NCBI GenBank assembly: GCA_036365145.1
Contig: JAEOAD010000052.1
Span: 14,569,501-14,633,500, forward strand
Source: Orientallactaga sibirica
Lineage: Eukaryota; Chordata; Mammalia; Rodentia; Dipodidae
Direction: 5' to 3'
Length of the DNA stretch: 64,000 nucleotides
Shown here: piece by piece, positions 43,896 to 56,385 of the stretch
Layout of the letters: each line of letters starts with the position of its first letter
Position numbering within the stretch: the stretch's first letter is position 1
Program-made: the position numbers and the translations under genes
The notes under the pieces: generated by a model
Told to the model about the DNA's origin: nothing
Database searches by the model: none
What the model saw: only the letters and a program-made list of their open reading frames with translations

Positions 43896-44560
43896 AGAAT
43901 GAAGTGTGGCATTGTGTCCTCCAGGGAGCTCAAGGAAGAGATCGGTGAAGACACCCTCCTCTTGGAGTCTAGAGGGCACAGCCCATGGTTGGGGAAGTTC
44001 TAGACGGCTTCTGTCAACTTTCTGTTTCTGTCTCTAGCATGTGCAATTCTAATAGCTGTTAGCATTTGTCTGAGCCTGTTTACCAGACACCAGCCAAATT
44101 CTACCCTTGAGTATCCAAGAATCATTTCTAGTGATTTCAGCCCATTATTGGAGTCTAGCCCTATCCATTTTTTGGTATTATTTAAGCATACACTAGCATG
44201 TTTATGAGCCTTTGAAATATAGCTCCCCTGCCCTACAACATGGGAGGCACCAGGAACAAAGACATGAGGCAGGCATTCCAGTGGGGGTCATGTAGTAGCA
44301 CCTATCTCAGAGTCTACATAGTTCAGAGATCAAAATCCCCAACCTGAAAATGAGGTACTCAGGGTCTGGTCTATGTTTTCAGTTTATACTATCATCTTAA
44401 ATGAGCCTCAATTTCTCTCACTCTCCCCATGTGAACCATTTCAAGACACATTAAAAGCTTTGGATACAATACACTGGGTAAGCTAGCGCTGTGACAGTCA
44501 CAGGCATTACTGGAATTGATAGATAGCTACCAAACAAAAAAGAACAAAGTCACTGTAAGA
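43896..44560. other. unique intron sequence
   Basis: No gene or repeat recognised. Confidence 0.5.
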
Positions 44561-44562
44561 GA

Positions 44563-44720
44563 GTGTTGGGGAGACTGCTCAGTGGTTAAAGCCACTTACT
44601 TGCTTCAAGGCCTGTTGGCCGGGTTCAATTTCCCAGTCACCCACATAAAGCTGGATGGGCATTTGTTTGCAGTTGCAACAGACCCCCCCCCCAAATAAAT
44701 AAATAAAAAATAAATAAATG
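44563..44720 (+). mobile_element. diverged B2-like SINE
   Basis: GTGTTGGGGAGACTGCTCAG head and GGGTTCAATTTCCCAG B-box. The shortened body runs into a C run and an (AAAT)n tail. Confidence 0.8.
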
Positions 44721-45029
44721 GAATACTAGTGACATCCTATCTAGCATTCTCTCGAAAAAAAGTGTCATTATTAATAGACAGCCAAAATAGGGGAAAATAC
44801 ACAGCTGTCACCATAGCACAGTTAAAAATTAGGTTAAAATCAGCATGCTACATTATAAAGTTTGCTGATTTTTATGAACATAACAACATGAATAACTGAA
44901 GGTAGGCTGACATTTTACTTCTGATACCAAGCAAGCCAAAGAATTCATACCTATCATCTGCTTTAGCTTGGGGAGAAAAGTGTCCTTTTAAGTTACAAAT
45001 CAGTATAGAAGTACATTAAAAATAGTTCC

Positions 45030-45250
45030 TAGCTAAGAATGTAGTTTAGTTGGTGGAGTGCCTGCCAAATGTGCACAAACCCCTGGGTCTGGTGCCCAGC
45101 ACTACCTAAGACAAGGCATGGCTGTGCGAGCCTATGCCCCCAACTCAGCAGAAGTGGAAACAGGAGGCTCACACGCTCATCTTCAGCTACATAGGACATG
45201 TGAGGCCAGCTCAGAATGTAGGAAACTCTGTCTCAACAAAAGCAAAAGTA
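45030..45250 (+). mobile_element. B4 SINE
   Basis: AAGAATGTAGTTTAGTTGGT head, AAGGCATGGCTGTGCGAGCC B1-like middle and GAAACTCTGTCTCAACAAAA end. Confidence 0.7.
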
Positions 45251-45531
45251 ATTCCAAAGGCTCCATCATAGATGAATGGTAATGACAACTTTGTGAAGAC
45301 AAATGCTTTAATTCTGTTGGAAAAAGCTAGAAGTCATTGTCTATACAGGTTTGTAAGATTTCAGACAGACAGGGAAGCACAGAGACATACAAATAGGTAA
45401 ATTTTACCCCAAAAGACATAAGGACAAGGAATCCCATGTACTATTCCTATGGCTCTGCTGTGTCTCTGAAGCACTCTCATGAGGACTCATACAGGAAAAG
45501 GCTCCATAGCGCCTTCATCACTCTTGTTAGT

Positions 45532-45856
45532 AACTTCATGTCTCTGTGACAAAGTACTTGAGATCAACAGCTTCAGAAGAGGACAGGTTTACTTGGGCTC
45601 CATTTTGGAGGTCCGTGGGGTGGCAGTATATTATGCAGGGAGTGTGGGGTGGAGGGAGCTCCTAAGTGATGATCAGGCATGAAAAAGAGGGTTCAGAGGA
45701 AGGACCCAGGGTCCTTCATGGACATGCTTCCAATGACCCTGCTTTCTCCTACTAGATGCCAACTCTTAAAAGTTCCACTACCTCCCAATAACAGCCAAGC
45801 AGAAAGCAGACCTTTAATGCATGAATCTTGGGGGAGGGGGGAATTCCAGATTTCAG
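45532..45856 (-). mobile_element. MaLR-type LTR, reverse
   Basis: GTGACAAAGTACTTGAGATC, GGACAGGTTTACTTGGGCTC, CTTCCAATGACCCTGCTTTC, GTTCCACTACCTCCCAATAA and GAATTCCAGATTTCAGCATG follow the reversed MT/MLT-type LTR. Subfamily uncertain. Confidence 0.65.
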
Positions 45857-46351
45857 CATGCTCCACTCATTGGACAGATGTGCGCCGGGCCCAATGCAAG
45901 ACATAGCTCCTGCTCTCAAGATGTTCCACCTAGTGGCCACTCTCTACAGGCCTCCAGGAGCTTCATACTTCCTTCCTGTCCTCACACAGGCAAGATCCAG
46001 GCTGAGTTACAGCAGTATTCACCAGGGAATGGGGAATATACTGACTGGTCAGCAACTGTCTACAAAGAGACATTAGTCAAAAGCATCTCTTCGTTATTCA
46101 TGCCGAGTTCTTTGTGATCTATGTGACGTTAAGTAGGCCGACTGCTGGGTAGGCCACCACCCTTCCTCAATCCTGTTTCATTTGCTTTGCCTTGCTCCTC
46201 TGCTCTCCATTGCTTTCTTCTTTACAATAATCTCCGGATTATTATCCCTATGTGATAAGAATGACTTCTAAAATGCCCCCATAAGGACAACAAGTCTTTC
46301 CAGTGGAGGGACTGGGAGTGGCAAGTGAGCAGGGGTGAGGCTGACCTCAGG

Positions 46352-46452
46352 GACGGGTCCATAGCTCAGTGGTAGAGGGCCTGCATGCTTAGCTCCAGTC
46401 CCTGGGTTTAATCCCAGCACCACACCAAAGCCTGACCACAGAACAAAGAAGG
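46352..46452 (+). mobile_element. ID-like SINE head
   Basis: GGGTCCATAGCTCAGTGGTA and CCTGGGTTTAATCCCAGCAC contain good A- and B-box-like segments, then an A-rich end. Confidence 0.65.
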
Positions 46453-49400
46453 GGGGAGATGAGATGAGTACCCGGGTTCTTCTTATTACTCTACTTTAAT
46501 GTTTTTATCTTTCTTATAAAGAAGGCTAAAATAAAATAAATAGATTAGAGAAGACCTACCATACCAATTATTTTGCACTGAAAATACGGTGTTAAGCTAA
46601 GGTATCCATGATTTGGATACATGACAGGATTAAATTAATTTGCATGCATGAGTCACTCTGTTTTAAAATGAGGAGCCACATGTTCGAGTCCTTCATTCCT
46701 CTTGATTCTTCCCCTCACTAGGTCCTACGGTGATACTTCTAAGTTGGGCATTACTCCTATGACCAACTCCTGTAGTGGGCACTTCAAACAGCCACACTTG
46801 CAAACTAATATTTATGAAAAAAGTGTGTCAAAGGATACAAAGTAAAAGTTTCATGTTTCACATCTTTGTGAAATTAAAGAACCATGGTGATGGAGGTACT
46901 GGCTTCACTCCCTAAGCAGCTTGCTTTACTCTCCCTCCCTTCAGGGATAACCAGGAGTCCTCAGGCAGGGGTGCTGGGGGATTACTCACTCACACACCAA
47001 TAAAGACTAAAAGCAGGCAAAGACTGAAATCGGAGAGCTAATGTATTTTCAAAATGATTAAAGTTTAGTATCACAGAATTCACGCCAACTCCCAAACTGA
47101 GCCCAGGGATGTTTCTGGCAGACATGCAACCTGGATCATCTAGGCAGCTATTTAAAACTGCTTGCCATGTTACCACGACAGACGTAAAGATCCAAACACA
47201 GGTGTGTAGCAGGTTGCACAATCCTGCGGTAAGAGGGAACATGAGATCATGCCACCTAGAAACAGACCCAAACATAAACACCCACCTGGGGTTCAGGTGT
47301 GCAGCTGTCTACAGGCAGAGGGATCTGGGATTTTATTCCGATACAAATATGCTCTGACAAGAAACTGGCAGTGTTTTTAAATCTGCCAAGCGTCTTATAT
47401 ACCTGCCTTTATGCTATTTTTAACCTCTTCAAAGACCCCTAAAATCAGAATTGACCCTAATTTAAAAAGCCTTATTTGTTTTTTAGCCTCAATAATATGA
47501 TGGAATAATACAAAAGTCTCAGTATAGCAGGAGTACAAATATTCCATTCCACTGTGAACCAAGAAAGAAAATTATTAAGATAAAGCCTTGTGAAAACAGG
47601 TGACTTAATGAAAATGGTCACACAAAGTAGAGCGTGTACTCTATCTAATGATTCATTTCACATTAGGTAGTTTGTAAGGCTATGCTGGTTTGTGAAGTTT
47701 AACTACTTGTGAAGGAGGTAGAGGGGAAGGAATGCGGGGGGGAGATTGAGAGAGCGAGACAGAGAGAATGAATAACAGATACAAGTAGCCTCACATCTCC
47801 ACATCTGAGTAATAGAGTCCAGTCCTGGCTCCTGATGCAAATGGCCGGGGTTTTGGCTCACATTTTAGAGAAGACCAGCAGTGGTAAAACAGTGGTGACA
47901 GTGCACACTTATCACCTGGGCAGGAGTGAGCTGTGCGAGCAAGAGCAAGAAGGGAAGAGTCTTGTGTATAGCTGTGAACAAATCACTACTCTGTGCCTCT
48001 CATATGAAATCTTCCCCAGAGAAACAAATCCCTCCTGAAACCAAACCAAAACCCCATGAAAAGAAGAAGCATGTACACAGATGTAAACAAGGAGGCATTT
48101 TGTGCATGGCCACCATTTGGTCCACAGATGCTGGTGTCTGCCCTCAGCTACCATAAACAGACCAATGTACTTCCCTTTTGTACAGCACCTTCAATCCCAG
48201 AAGAAACATGAAATGTTATTTGACTGCTTTGACAGTGTGTGCGTGCAAAATCTGTGCCAGAATTAACGGAGCAAACACCTGTCGAGCCTGTTTGGTTGCC
48301 TCTTCAAGAAGGTGAGTGCTGGGCTGGAGAAGGCTCGGCCGGCCACAGGGTGAGCCCAGGTGGCCTCCCTGGCCACAATGAAGCCGCTGCCTCCTTACTT
48401 CACAGCTCATTTATTATTAGACAGTCTGCATTCGCATCAAGGGAAGAAGTGTATTTTGTGAACTTTCCTTAGTCATGAAGTTATTAGGACTCATTAATAT
48501 GACATATCTTTAAAAACAAAAAACCACTCAGATTTGGATCCCAAGGAAGCAGGACATAGCTCCTACTTTGACATTGGCAATCTCCATATCCTACAGCAGA
48601 AAGGTAGCTCCTCTGGACTCCAGTCTCCTAGCCCACAGAGCAAGGGAGAGGTGTCTTCTCGATGTATGCTTCCTAACCTTTTCTAGCACAAGCAACATTT
48701 CGATACATCAAAACCTCTGTCAGACTAATCAGATGACAGCAGTTAGATTTGGAGAATCTGTGCAATGAGAAAAATATAATGACAAAAAAATGTGGATGTA
48801 GTGACAGTTGAAAACAAAATTCCAATTTATTAATCAAAGCAGAGACAACATTCATTTTAAAAGTAATGGTACACAGATGTTAGCCATTATTTAGTCTACA
48901 AACAACAGTTGGTATACATATGAATTTGAAGTCTTCGCAATAACTCCATAGCAGATCCCCCACCTCACTCTCTCTAGTCCTCTGTACACAAAGACTGGGA
49001 ACTCAGAACTATGGGGACATGCTCCACATCTTCGCTGGCACCGACCCTGCATCATTTCCATCCTACCCTACTATTTATTTATTTAAGAGAGTGAGCCCAC
49101 CCTACCATTTACTATAGCTCTGAGCCCAGGGAGGAAACTTCAGTTCCACCATTCCTCCCTACAGTGGTATTCCAGTGGTGTTTCACCGAAGCCCTGCAAA
49201 GCTGGGATTCTGTGTGAGAAATTCCCAACAGACACCTGAGGTCCCCAGGACAGCAGTCCTACCTAACGGAACAGAACCACTGGACTCTTCTTAATGCCTA
49301 GAAATATTTCCAGAGACCCTGACGTTTCCTTTTGTAGAAGGGAACCTCTGCTCTCCAGCAGGAGGCCATCCTTTCTGACACATTCCTATACAGCCAGAGG

Positions 49401-49980
49401 GAAAGAAGGAGGAAGGACAAGAGGAAGGGGAGAAAGAGGAAGAAAAACAGAGATTTCTTGATTCTCAGGAAACACAGTTTGCTTTTCCAAAACATCTGTA
49501 ACCTTGGGTGGGGAAAAATACATTTCTATAAAACCCAAGCAGATTTACCAGTGGTTCTTTCCCCAGAAGTTCAGAAAAAGGTGTAGGGTTTCTAATATTA
49601 CTGAATCCTTAGAGTTTCTCACGTAATGAAGTCATAAGTAGCACAATGATCAACATAGTTGGTCTTCCCAGGCATTGAGAACATTATGAATGACACTGGG
49701 ACATCCAGACACTAGCAACCAACTGATAGATACGTGCTAGCTTTACAAGCAACCATGGGAATTAATTCAGCTATGCCAGAATCATCTTAAAAAACTAATT
49801 TTTCAGCATAACTTGAATTTTTAAAAGAGGCCCTTTCTCGAAGATGACTCAAAGCTGCACTGCTTTGCTATTCATTACCTATTCCTACTTCTTGAAGTTC
49901 CTGTAGCAGTTACAAGGATCTTCGATATATTCCTCTCATACCCAAAACCAACCCAAAAGACTTATCAATACATAATATAT
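46453..49980. other. longest unique stretch of the intron
   Basis: About 3.5 kb with no clear transposon. A possible plus-strand exon lies at 48186-48311. A short ATTTATTTATTTAAGAGAGTG at about 49070 may be a SINE-tail relic. CT/GA-rich patches lie at 49395-49450. Confidence 0.55.
48186..48311 (+). other. possible antisense (non-coding) exon
   Basis: 126 bp bounded by a good acceptor (TTCCCTTTTGTACAG) and a consensus donor (AAG then gtgagtgct) on the strand opposite BABAM2. No coding likeness. It could belong to an antisense transcript or be chance. Confidence 0.2.
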
Positions 49981-50200
49981 TTAGGGATTGGAGAGATGGC
50001 TTGTAGTTAAGGAGCTTGCCTGCAAAGCCAAAGGACCCAGGTTCAATTCCCCCGGACCCATGTAAGCTAGATGCACAAGGTGGTGAATGCTTCTGGAGTT
50101 TGTTTATAGTGGCCGAAGGCCCTGGATGCCCATAATCTCTCTCTATGTATGCCCCTCCCTCTCTCTCTGCCTCTTTCTCTTCCAAATATAAGTAAAAAAT
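49981..50200 (+). mobile_element. B2-like SINE, short subtype
   Basis: AGGGATTGGAGAGATGGCTT head, GGTTCAATTCCCCCGG B-box and a (TC)n block. The tail has decayed to AAATATAAGT. Confidence 0.92.
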
Positions 50201-50707
50201 ATATAAAAATAACATATTTAGTAATCAAAAAACTTGGTGCCACACATTTAGATCTTTGTCCTTAAACTAGGAAACACACCTGTTACTCTCATTGTATAAA
50301 TAATCTTTAAAAACAAAGTCAGCATCTTTTAAAACATCTTTAAAAGTAGTTAAGCCATGAACTATTTTAGGTAAATTATTTAATAATATTTAACATAAAA
50401 TTATTAGCTATATCTAACCCTAATCTCTCCTGATATAAATTTGTCTCTTTTACTATAACTTATATGCATCATATTTTTAGTATTTTAATATTATTCTCTT
50501 CACACTAATAAATTAAAAACAAGAACCACAGCACTTGAAATCTTGAACTTTAGGTTTTTCTACTGAACTAGGGAGACAGCTAATAGTAGTGTGAGTTTAT
50601 GGCCTAGCTTGAGCACACAGTAAAAGGGATTTCTAGAATGACAGAATGTCCTGCAGCCAAGAAAAAGAGAGAGAGGGGAAAGTCATGGCATAAAGATAAA
50701 TGCTATA
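50201..50707. other. AT-rich unique intron
   Basis: Very AT-rich, no recognised element. Confidence 0.6.
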
Positions 50708-50885
50708 AAGCTGGGTCAGGTGACACAGACCTGTAATCCCAGCTACTTAGGAGGCAGGAGGATCACAAGTTCAAGACCCACCCTGGCTACAGAGTGAGTT
50801 CAAAGTCATCCTGTAAGATCTTGTCTCAAAATAAAAAGTAAGAAGAGGGCTGGTGACATAGCTCAATGGTGGTGCATAGCATATG
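50708..50885 (+). mobile_element. B1 SINE followed by an ID-like head
   Basis: 50708-50838 is a diverged B1 (GGTGACACAGACCTGTAATC to AGATCTTGTCTCAAAATAAA). GGGCTGGTGACATAGCTCAA then starts an ID-like head that breaks off at about 50885. Confidence 0.7.
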
Positions 50886-50921
50886 GTGGGATAAAGAAAC
50901 AAACAAGTACTAGGACATATC

Positions 50922-51122
50922 TAGGGCTGACAAAGTGTGTGGCCCTATAAGCCATATTCAGATGGCTGGCTATTTTTGTTGACTTTTATGGGACACAGCC
51001 AAATTCATTAGTTTATATATTGTCTATGACTATTTTTGCACTACACTGGCAAAATTGAAGCTGGCCTGTACAGCAAACTGTTCACCATACAGCCCGTCAC
51101 AGAGAAGTCTGCTAACCCTTAC
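50922..51122 (-). mobile_element. hAT-like DNA transposon, reverse
   Basis: Same family as 15828-16342 in reverse: GACTTTTATGGGACACAGCC, ATTGTCTATGACTATTTTTG, CACTACACTGGCAAAATTGA and AGTCTGCTAACCC at the far end. Near full length at about 200 bp. Confidence 0.65.
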
Positions 51123-51400
51123 CCGTGGTCAATACTGGATCTCTAGAACTCAGACTTTGTCTTCTTCATCTACAATTGCGTGCCATATGAACAGAACTCA
51201 TTTCAAAACTTCAAATGTCACCTCCTACCAACCATTTCCAAATGTATGTCATCAGGCCTGCCCTCTCGCCTGAGCCCTCGCCCAGTGCTTGTCTTTGCTG
51301 TACATCTACTTGGAGGTCTAATAGACGTGTCCTGATCCTGCACCTCTAAACATGCTTCCCATCGTCATATTGACTTCAGTAAAGTCTAATAAAATAACTA
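51123..51400 (+). mobile_element. L2-like LINE fragment
   Basis: AACTTCAAATGTCACCTCCT resembles the L2 sense block CTCAAATGTCACCTCCTC. The rest is weak. Confidence 0.35.
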
Positions 51401-51429
51401 ATAAAAGCCAACAAAAAAGTACCAGGTTT

Positions 51430-51637
51430 ACTGGGTTAGAGAGATAGCTTAGCAGTTAAGGTGCTTGCCTGTGAGGCCTAAGGACCAAGGATCGATTTCC
51501 CAGGACCCACGTAAAGCTAGATGCACAAGGTGGCACATGCATTTGGAGTTCATTTGCAGTGACTAGAAGCCCTGCTGTACCCATTCTCTTTCTCTCTCTC
51601 TCTGCCTCTTTCTTTCAAATAAGTAAATAAATAAAGT
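51430..51637 (+). mobile_element. B2-like SINE, short subtype
   Basis: CTGGGTTAGAGAGATAGCTT head, CAAGGTGGCACATGCATTTG body and a CAAATAAGTAAATAAATAAA tail. Confidence 0.93.
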
Positions 51638-51654
51638 AACATAAAATTTAAAAA

Positions 51655-53070
51655 TACCAGACTTAAATGGAGGGATCTGGAAAGGATTATACTAAGCAAG
51701 GAACCCAGGCTCAGAAAGCCAAACATCGCATGTTCTCTCTCATATGTGGATCTAGTTACAAATGTATAGACTTGTGTGTGAGCTGGAACCAAAAACTGGT
51801 AGCAGAGGCCAGTAAGCTAGAATAAGGTTCTAAGGAAGGGAGGAGTGGGAAGGACTTAAGGGGATGGTATTGTATATATGAAAGTAGAAGAACAGATTAC
51901 AGGCAGGAGAAATGCCTAAGAGAGGCCAGGGGAAGAGAATGTGTAAAAGAAGGGTGGGGGGAGGATCAACCAAAATTCAAGATATTCTGAATAAAACTTA
52001 TATAAATCTATTTTTTTGAATAATGGCACATCCAGAAGCTGTAGACTGTTACTAGAAAATTTTCAGTGCCTGGGATGGGATACCCTCCAGTGAGTCATTA
52101 GCCAGGGAGGTCCCTGTTGCCTCCAAAACATTACAGGCTATTGCCTAGGCCCTTGGTTTCCCTTGAGAAACATATGGTAAGACCCTATTGCTGAAGACCT
52201 CACTTGCCTGAGCAGCAAAGTCACTGAGAAATCAAGCTTGTGTTGAGCAGAAAACCTTCTCCCTATAGACCAGCCAACTGAAAGCTGTAAAAAGCTCACT
52301 GTATGTAGCTGTATGGGAGACAGAAATCATTGGTGGTGAAAACAGTGGACAATGAATATTCAAGTTTGGCCAGACAGGCCAAATGACTGAACAGGTGCAA
52401 TAGTGGCATGTCTGCTCTGGGGGAAACCAACTGCTCTTTAATTGGACTGAAGGCCCACTCAATGTGAGGGAATACATGCCTGGTACTGAAAAACCTAATC
52501 AAAAGTCTATGGCAGGGGAAGTCATGAGCCTTAGGGGTATAAAGCCTGCTCTTGTCTGGCTAAATGTATATATTATTCCCACCAAACTGTCCTGAAAGCA
52601 CTACACTTAATGTTCATATTCATATATTAATGCTACTCTCACTTCTGGTTAGATGGTGATGACCATTGGGATGACCCAAAGGCAACATAGTGCTGAGAAG
52701 AAGGGAAAGAGGAGTGTCCAGCACTGAAACATCTCTGTCACACCCTCCAAGGCTCAGGGCCCATTGCGGAAGAGGTGGCGGATAGAATGGAAGAGCCAAA
52801 GGAAGGGTATGACTGCTTACAATGCAACTGCCCAGACAGAAATTGGCCTTGATATCCATGACCTTGCAGTGCCTAGCAATACCTTCACAAGACCCTCAAA
52901 ATAGAAGAAAAAGATGATGACATCAAATTAAAAGAGAGACTAATGGAGAGAGGGAGGGGATATGATGGAGATTGGAGTTTTAAAGGGGAATGGGGGGAGG
53001 GGAGGGAAATACAATGCATTTTTTGTATGTAAGTATAGAAGTTGTCAATAAAAAATAATAATTTTAAAAA
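51655..53070 (+). mobile_element. L1 3' region, about 1.4 kb
   Basis: Starts with ORF2-end-like sequence (CCAAACATCGCATGTTCTCT, then CTCATATGTGGATC). It continues through a long non-coding 3' UTR and ends GTTGTCAATAAAAAATAATA. Its last ~600 bp are nearly the same as 13665-14262. No intact ORF. Confidence 0.75.
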
Positions 53071-53079
53071 ATCTATTAA

Positions 53080-53595
53080 CAAGACAAGAAAAGATAGCTG
53101 ACTCCCTGGCAGGAGAGGAACCCCTCCCCCCCGCCCCATTAGCCAGGGCCCAGGAGAAACCACAGAGGAATTGGCAAGATGAGCAAGAGTGCTGTTTCCA
53201 TGGCAGCCTGACAACCTGCACCAGGGTGATGGAGACAGACACTGAAGATACTCAACATGTACCAAAGCAGAAATCCAGAAGTTCCTGAGAACTCAACACT
53301 AAAGTAGACATAAAACATACACACCATGGCTCAGGGAATTTTGTGGAAGAGGGAGCAGAACGGTTCTAAGAGCTACAGAGTGGAAGGGAATATCCAGAGG
53401 CATTGTCCACCGCCCCCCCCCCCCAATGACTGACTGCTGCTCTCACAACTCATGACCCACAACCTGATGGGGAATATCAGCAATCCCACTGAGGAGGGCC
53501 CTCAAAGGAACGGGGCCAGCGAGGAGGGGAGTGATGGTATCAACACAAGGTATGTCCATACCAAGTTTATACTTAATAAAAAATTATTTAAATGA
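53080..53595 (+). mobile_element. second L1-like 3' end
   Basis: CAACATGTACCAAAGCAGAA, CATGGCTCAGGGAATTTTGT, ACTGACTGCTGCTCTCACAA, a C run (53410-53424) and a final TATACTTAATAAAAAATTAT tail. A different subfamily from the element just before it. Confidence 0.5.
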
Positions 53596-54465
53596 AAAAA
53601 TAATATTTATGATTTTATTATAAAGACTAATAAGAAAATTAAAATTCCTCAAACAAATGTTCTTCACAGAATGGATGAAAGGTAGTATTCTGATCTAAAG
53701 TAGGGGATATTTTCTTTTTTTTTTTAACCTCAATGCCTGTATAAAAGAAAGGAAATTATGATTAATCTTTCTCTTCATTGTCCTAATTCTCCTAAACTTT
53801 ATAAATCCTATTTCTAAATCTTGTCTTTAAAAAAACAAACTCCAAACCAAAGGTCATGCGCCAGCATGTGTCATAGAATGTGTAAAGCTGTCACAGAGCT
53901 GTCGTGATTTCCTGGCATACACTGTCAAGTGATGCGTGGATAAGCCAACGGAAAGGACAGCATCAGGTCAATCCAGGATCTAGGCCTAGATGGAATTAAA
54001 AGTCTGAAAACAGCGTGGGAAGAGCGGGGTGTTGAGGTCCCAGCATCAAATCATCTGTGCATAGCACAGCTGCTCTATAATCCAGAAGTCTTCCTCCCTG
54101 CTGCACTCACTGACCAAAAGCCAGATTGCTGGAGCTGTACTGGGTCACTGCAGCTGCTTCTAATGACAAAATATTCTTTCTTGTGCTCTGACCCTAAGGC
54201 ATCCCCAGAACCTAATTTAACACACCTCCCCTCCTTCCACGACTATCTAAATCCGGAGGAGCTGAGAAGCCCACCTGACCCTAAACTGAGGCTTGGGCTA
54301 CACAGGGAATTCTGGGCACCAAAGGGGGAAAAGGTAAATAGAGTCATTTATTTATACAGTGTTAAGTATATTTTTGCTAAGGTCGGGTCTTGTCAAAAGT
54401 AACTGGTAGCTTGTAACCAGCGCAACCCCCTAAGAGTAACTTGAGGGAGATGTTTTAAAATGAGT
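53596..54465. other. unique intron sequence
   Basis: AT-rich at first, then mixed. No gene or clear repeat. Confidence 0.5.
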
Positions 54466-54467
54466 AT

Positions 54468-54850
54468 GATACCATCAAACTCAAATGTTGAAGTCCTATC
54501 CTATAGTATGATATGATTTGGACATGAGACCATTGGAAGGTAATTACAGTTACATGAGATACTGAGAGCGAGGCCTTGATCTCTTGGGACTAATGTCCTT
54601 TTACTGAGTCAGCAGAGCGCCCATTCTTTCCACCATGTGAGGACCAAAGTGTGCAATCTAGAAGAGAGCCCACCAGAAGTCAACCATGATGGCATTTGAT
54701 CTTCACTGCTGGGTTCCAGCAATAGGGAAACAAGTTATGCTTTAGTCCGTGCAATCTGCAGTGTCTGTTACAGCAGCTTCACTTCTTGTGTTTTAATCCG
54801 TGGAGTCTACAGTGTTTGTTACGGCAGCTTCAGCTAACTAATACACAAGG
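54468..54850 (+). mobile_element. MLT1-type MaLR LTR with duplicated end
   Basis: CTCAAATGTTGAAGTCCTAT, CCACCATGTGAGGACCAAAG, CACCAGAAGTCAACCATGAT, then the 3' end block (TCCGTG...CAGTGT.TGTTAC.GCAGCTTCA) twice, at 54741-54783 and 54791-54835. It ends CAGCTAACTAATACAC. Confidence 0.7.
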
Positions 54851-55735
54851 TGACAGATTGTCACAGTTGCTTTAAATTGTCAAGTCTCAGAAAGCACATT
54901 TGGAATGCTCTGTGAGTGATATTTTTAACTTAATTTCTTCTTCTGTTCAGCAGGAGAGTATAAGATCACTTGTTTTTCTCTTCTCTCCTCCTAACTCCCT
55001 CTCCCCCATCAGCCATATCTTATTAAGACAAGGTTTTTGTTTCAGGGAAATGTCAGCCCATAGAGTGGGAAGCAGGCAGCTCCAGGATAACCTGGGAGAA
55101 GCAAACACGCCCGGCAGAGTTCCATGGCTCAGAACTTCTGGCCCAGTGTTCTCATAGCGCTCTTTATATCTCAGGGGGACACAGGAGGGTCTGGTCTTCA
55201 GAAAATCCTTCAGAGAAGATTCTTCAAACTCTTGTAAGAACTTATTCTTTTGACAAAAAATCAATACAGTGAAGATAAGACAGTCAAAAGACAGGTCAAA
55301 ACCATGCATATTATTATGCATGTTGATCTTAAAAGCCCTGAACAAGTACACTAGTCTGATCATGCTTTCAGATCCAGCAAGAAAGGAATGCTCAGCTCTA
55401 TTAAGTTTTGTATACTAACCAGTACACACACACACGCACGCACACACGCACACACAAAGATGAAACCAAACACAGAAGAGGTAGGTCACATTTTGCAGGG
55501 TCCTATTTCCGGAGTTCCTTTCCTCTGTTCCCTTTTAATCATACCCCTGAGTGAAACCACTGAGTAGCATGTAACACATTAAGAAAGGCCTTTGTTCTAA
55601 AAGCACACACATAAATCAAACAGACATTGCTTCTAAGTTAGTGGAAGAGAAGAAAAAGAAATTAACTCCAAAAACTGAAGAAAATAAGTCAATCTACAAC
55701 CCTCATTGACTTGTCCCTTAAAAACATCACTAACT
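54851..55735. other. unique intron with a CA/CGCA repeat
   Basis: (CA)n with CGCA variants at 55425-55457. No exon found. A 138-codon minus open frame at 54947-55363 has no recognised domain. Confidence 0.5.
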
Positions 55736-55738
55736 GGG

Positions 55739-55901
55739 AGCCGGGCGTGGTGGCGCACGCCTTTAATCCCAGCACTTGGGAGGCAGAGGTAGGAGGATTT
55801 CTGTGAGTTCGAGGCTGCCTTGAGACTACAGAGTGAATTCCAGGTCAGCCTGAACTAGAGTGAGACCCGACCTCGAAAAACCAAATAAAATAAAATAAAA
55901 T
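55739..55901 (+). mobile_element. B1 SINE, little diverged
   Basis: GAGCCGGGCGTGGTGGCGCA to CCTCGAAAAACCAAATAAAA with CpGs still intact, so it is among the youngest copies here. (TAAAA)n tail. Confidence 0.95.
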
Positions 55902-56044
55902 CACTAACTATTCCAAGAGCTCCACATACCTAGGGAGAGTCTGCCCACAAGCAGCAGTGGCGTAGCTTATCAGTTAACTTACAGTTAGGAGGTGTGAACC
56001 CAAGAGCTACGTGACAACATCACTCACAACAACCTGATAAACAG

Positions 56045-56385
56045 GAGGAAGTGGGCTGGGAGGTACTCATGGGGAAAGTGCTGGCAGTGCAAGAGTGAGC
56101 TGGAGCTCGAACCCCAGTGCCCAAGTAAATACCAGGTGGGCATGGCAGCCCACTTGTAATCCTAGCCTTTGGGAGGCACAGAGTATTCCTAGGGCAGGCT
56201 GGATAGCTAGACTAGCCAAGTTGGAACGTTCTAGTTTCAAGTGAGAGACTCTGTCTCAGCAAATAAGGTACAAAGCTATCGAGGAATATAAGCACATATA
56301 CACATGTGCACCTGCACATATATGTGTGCACATACATGTGACCATGCATATACACAAGCACACCAAATAATACACAAAAAAGTGT
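56045..56385 (+). mobile_element. B4A SINE
   Basis: GGGCTGGGAGGTACTCATGG head, GGGCATGGCAGCCCACTTGT middle and an alternating purine-pyrimidine end (CACATGTGCACCTGCACATA). It parallels 5286-5600. Confidence 0.7.
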
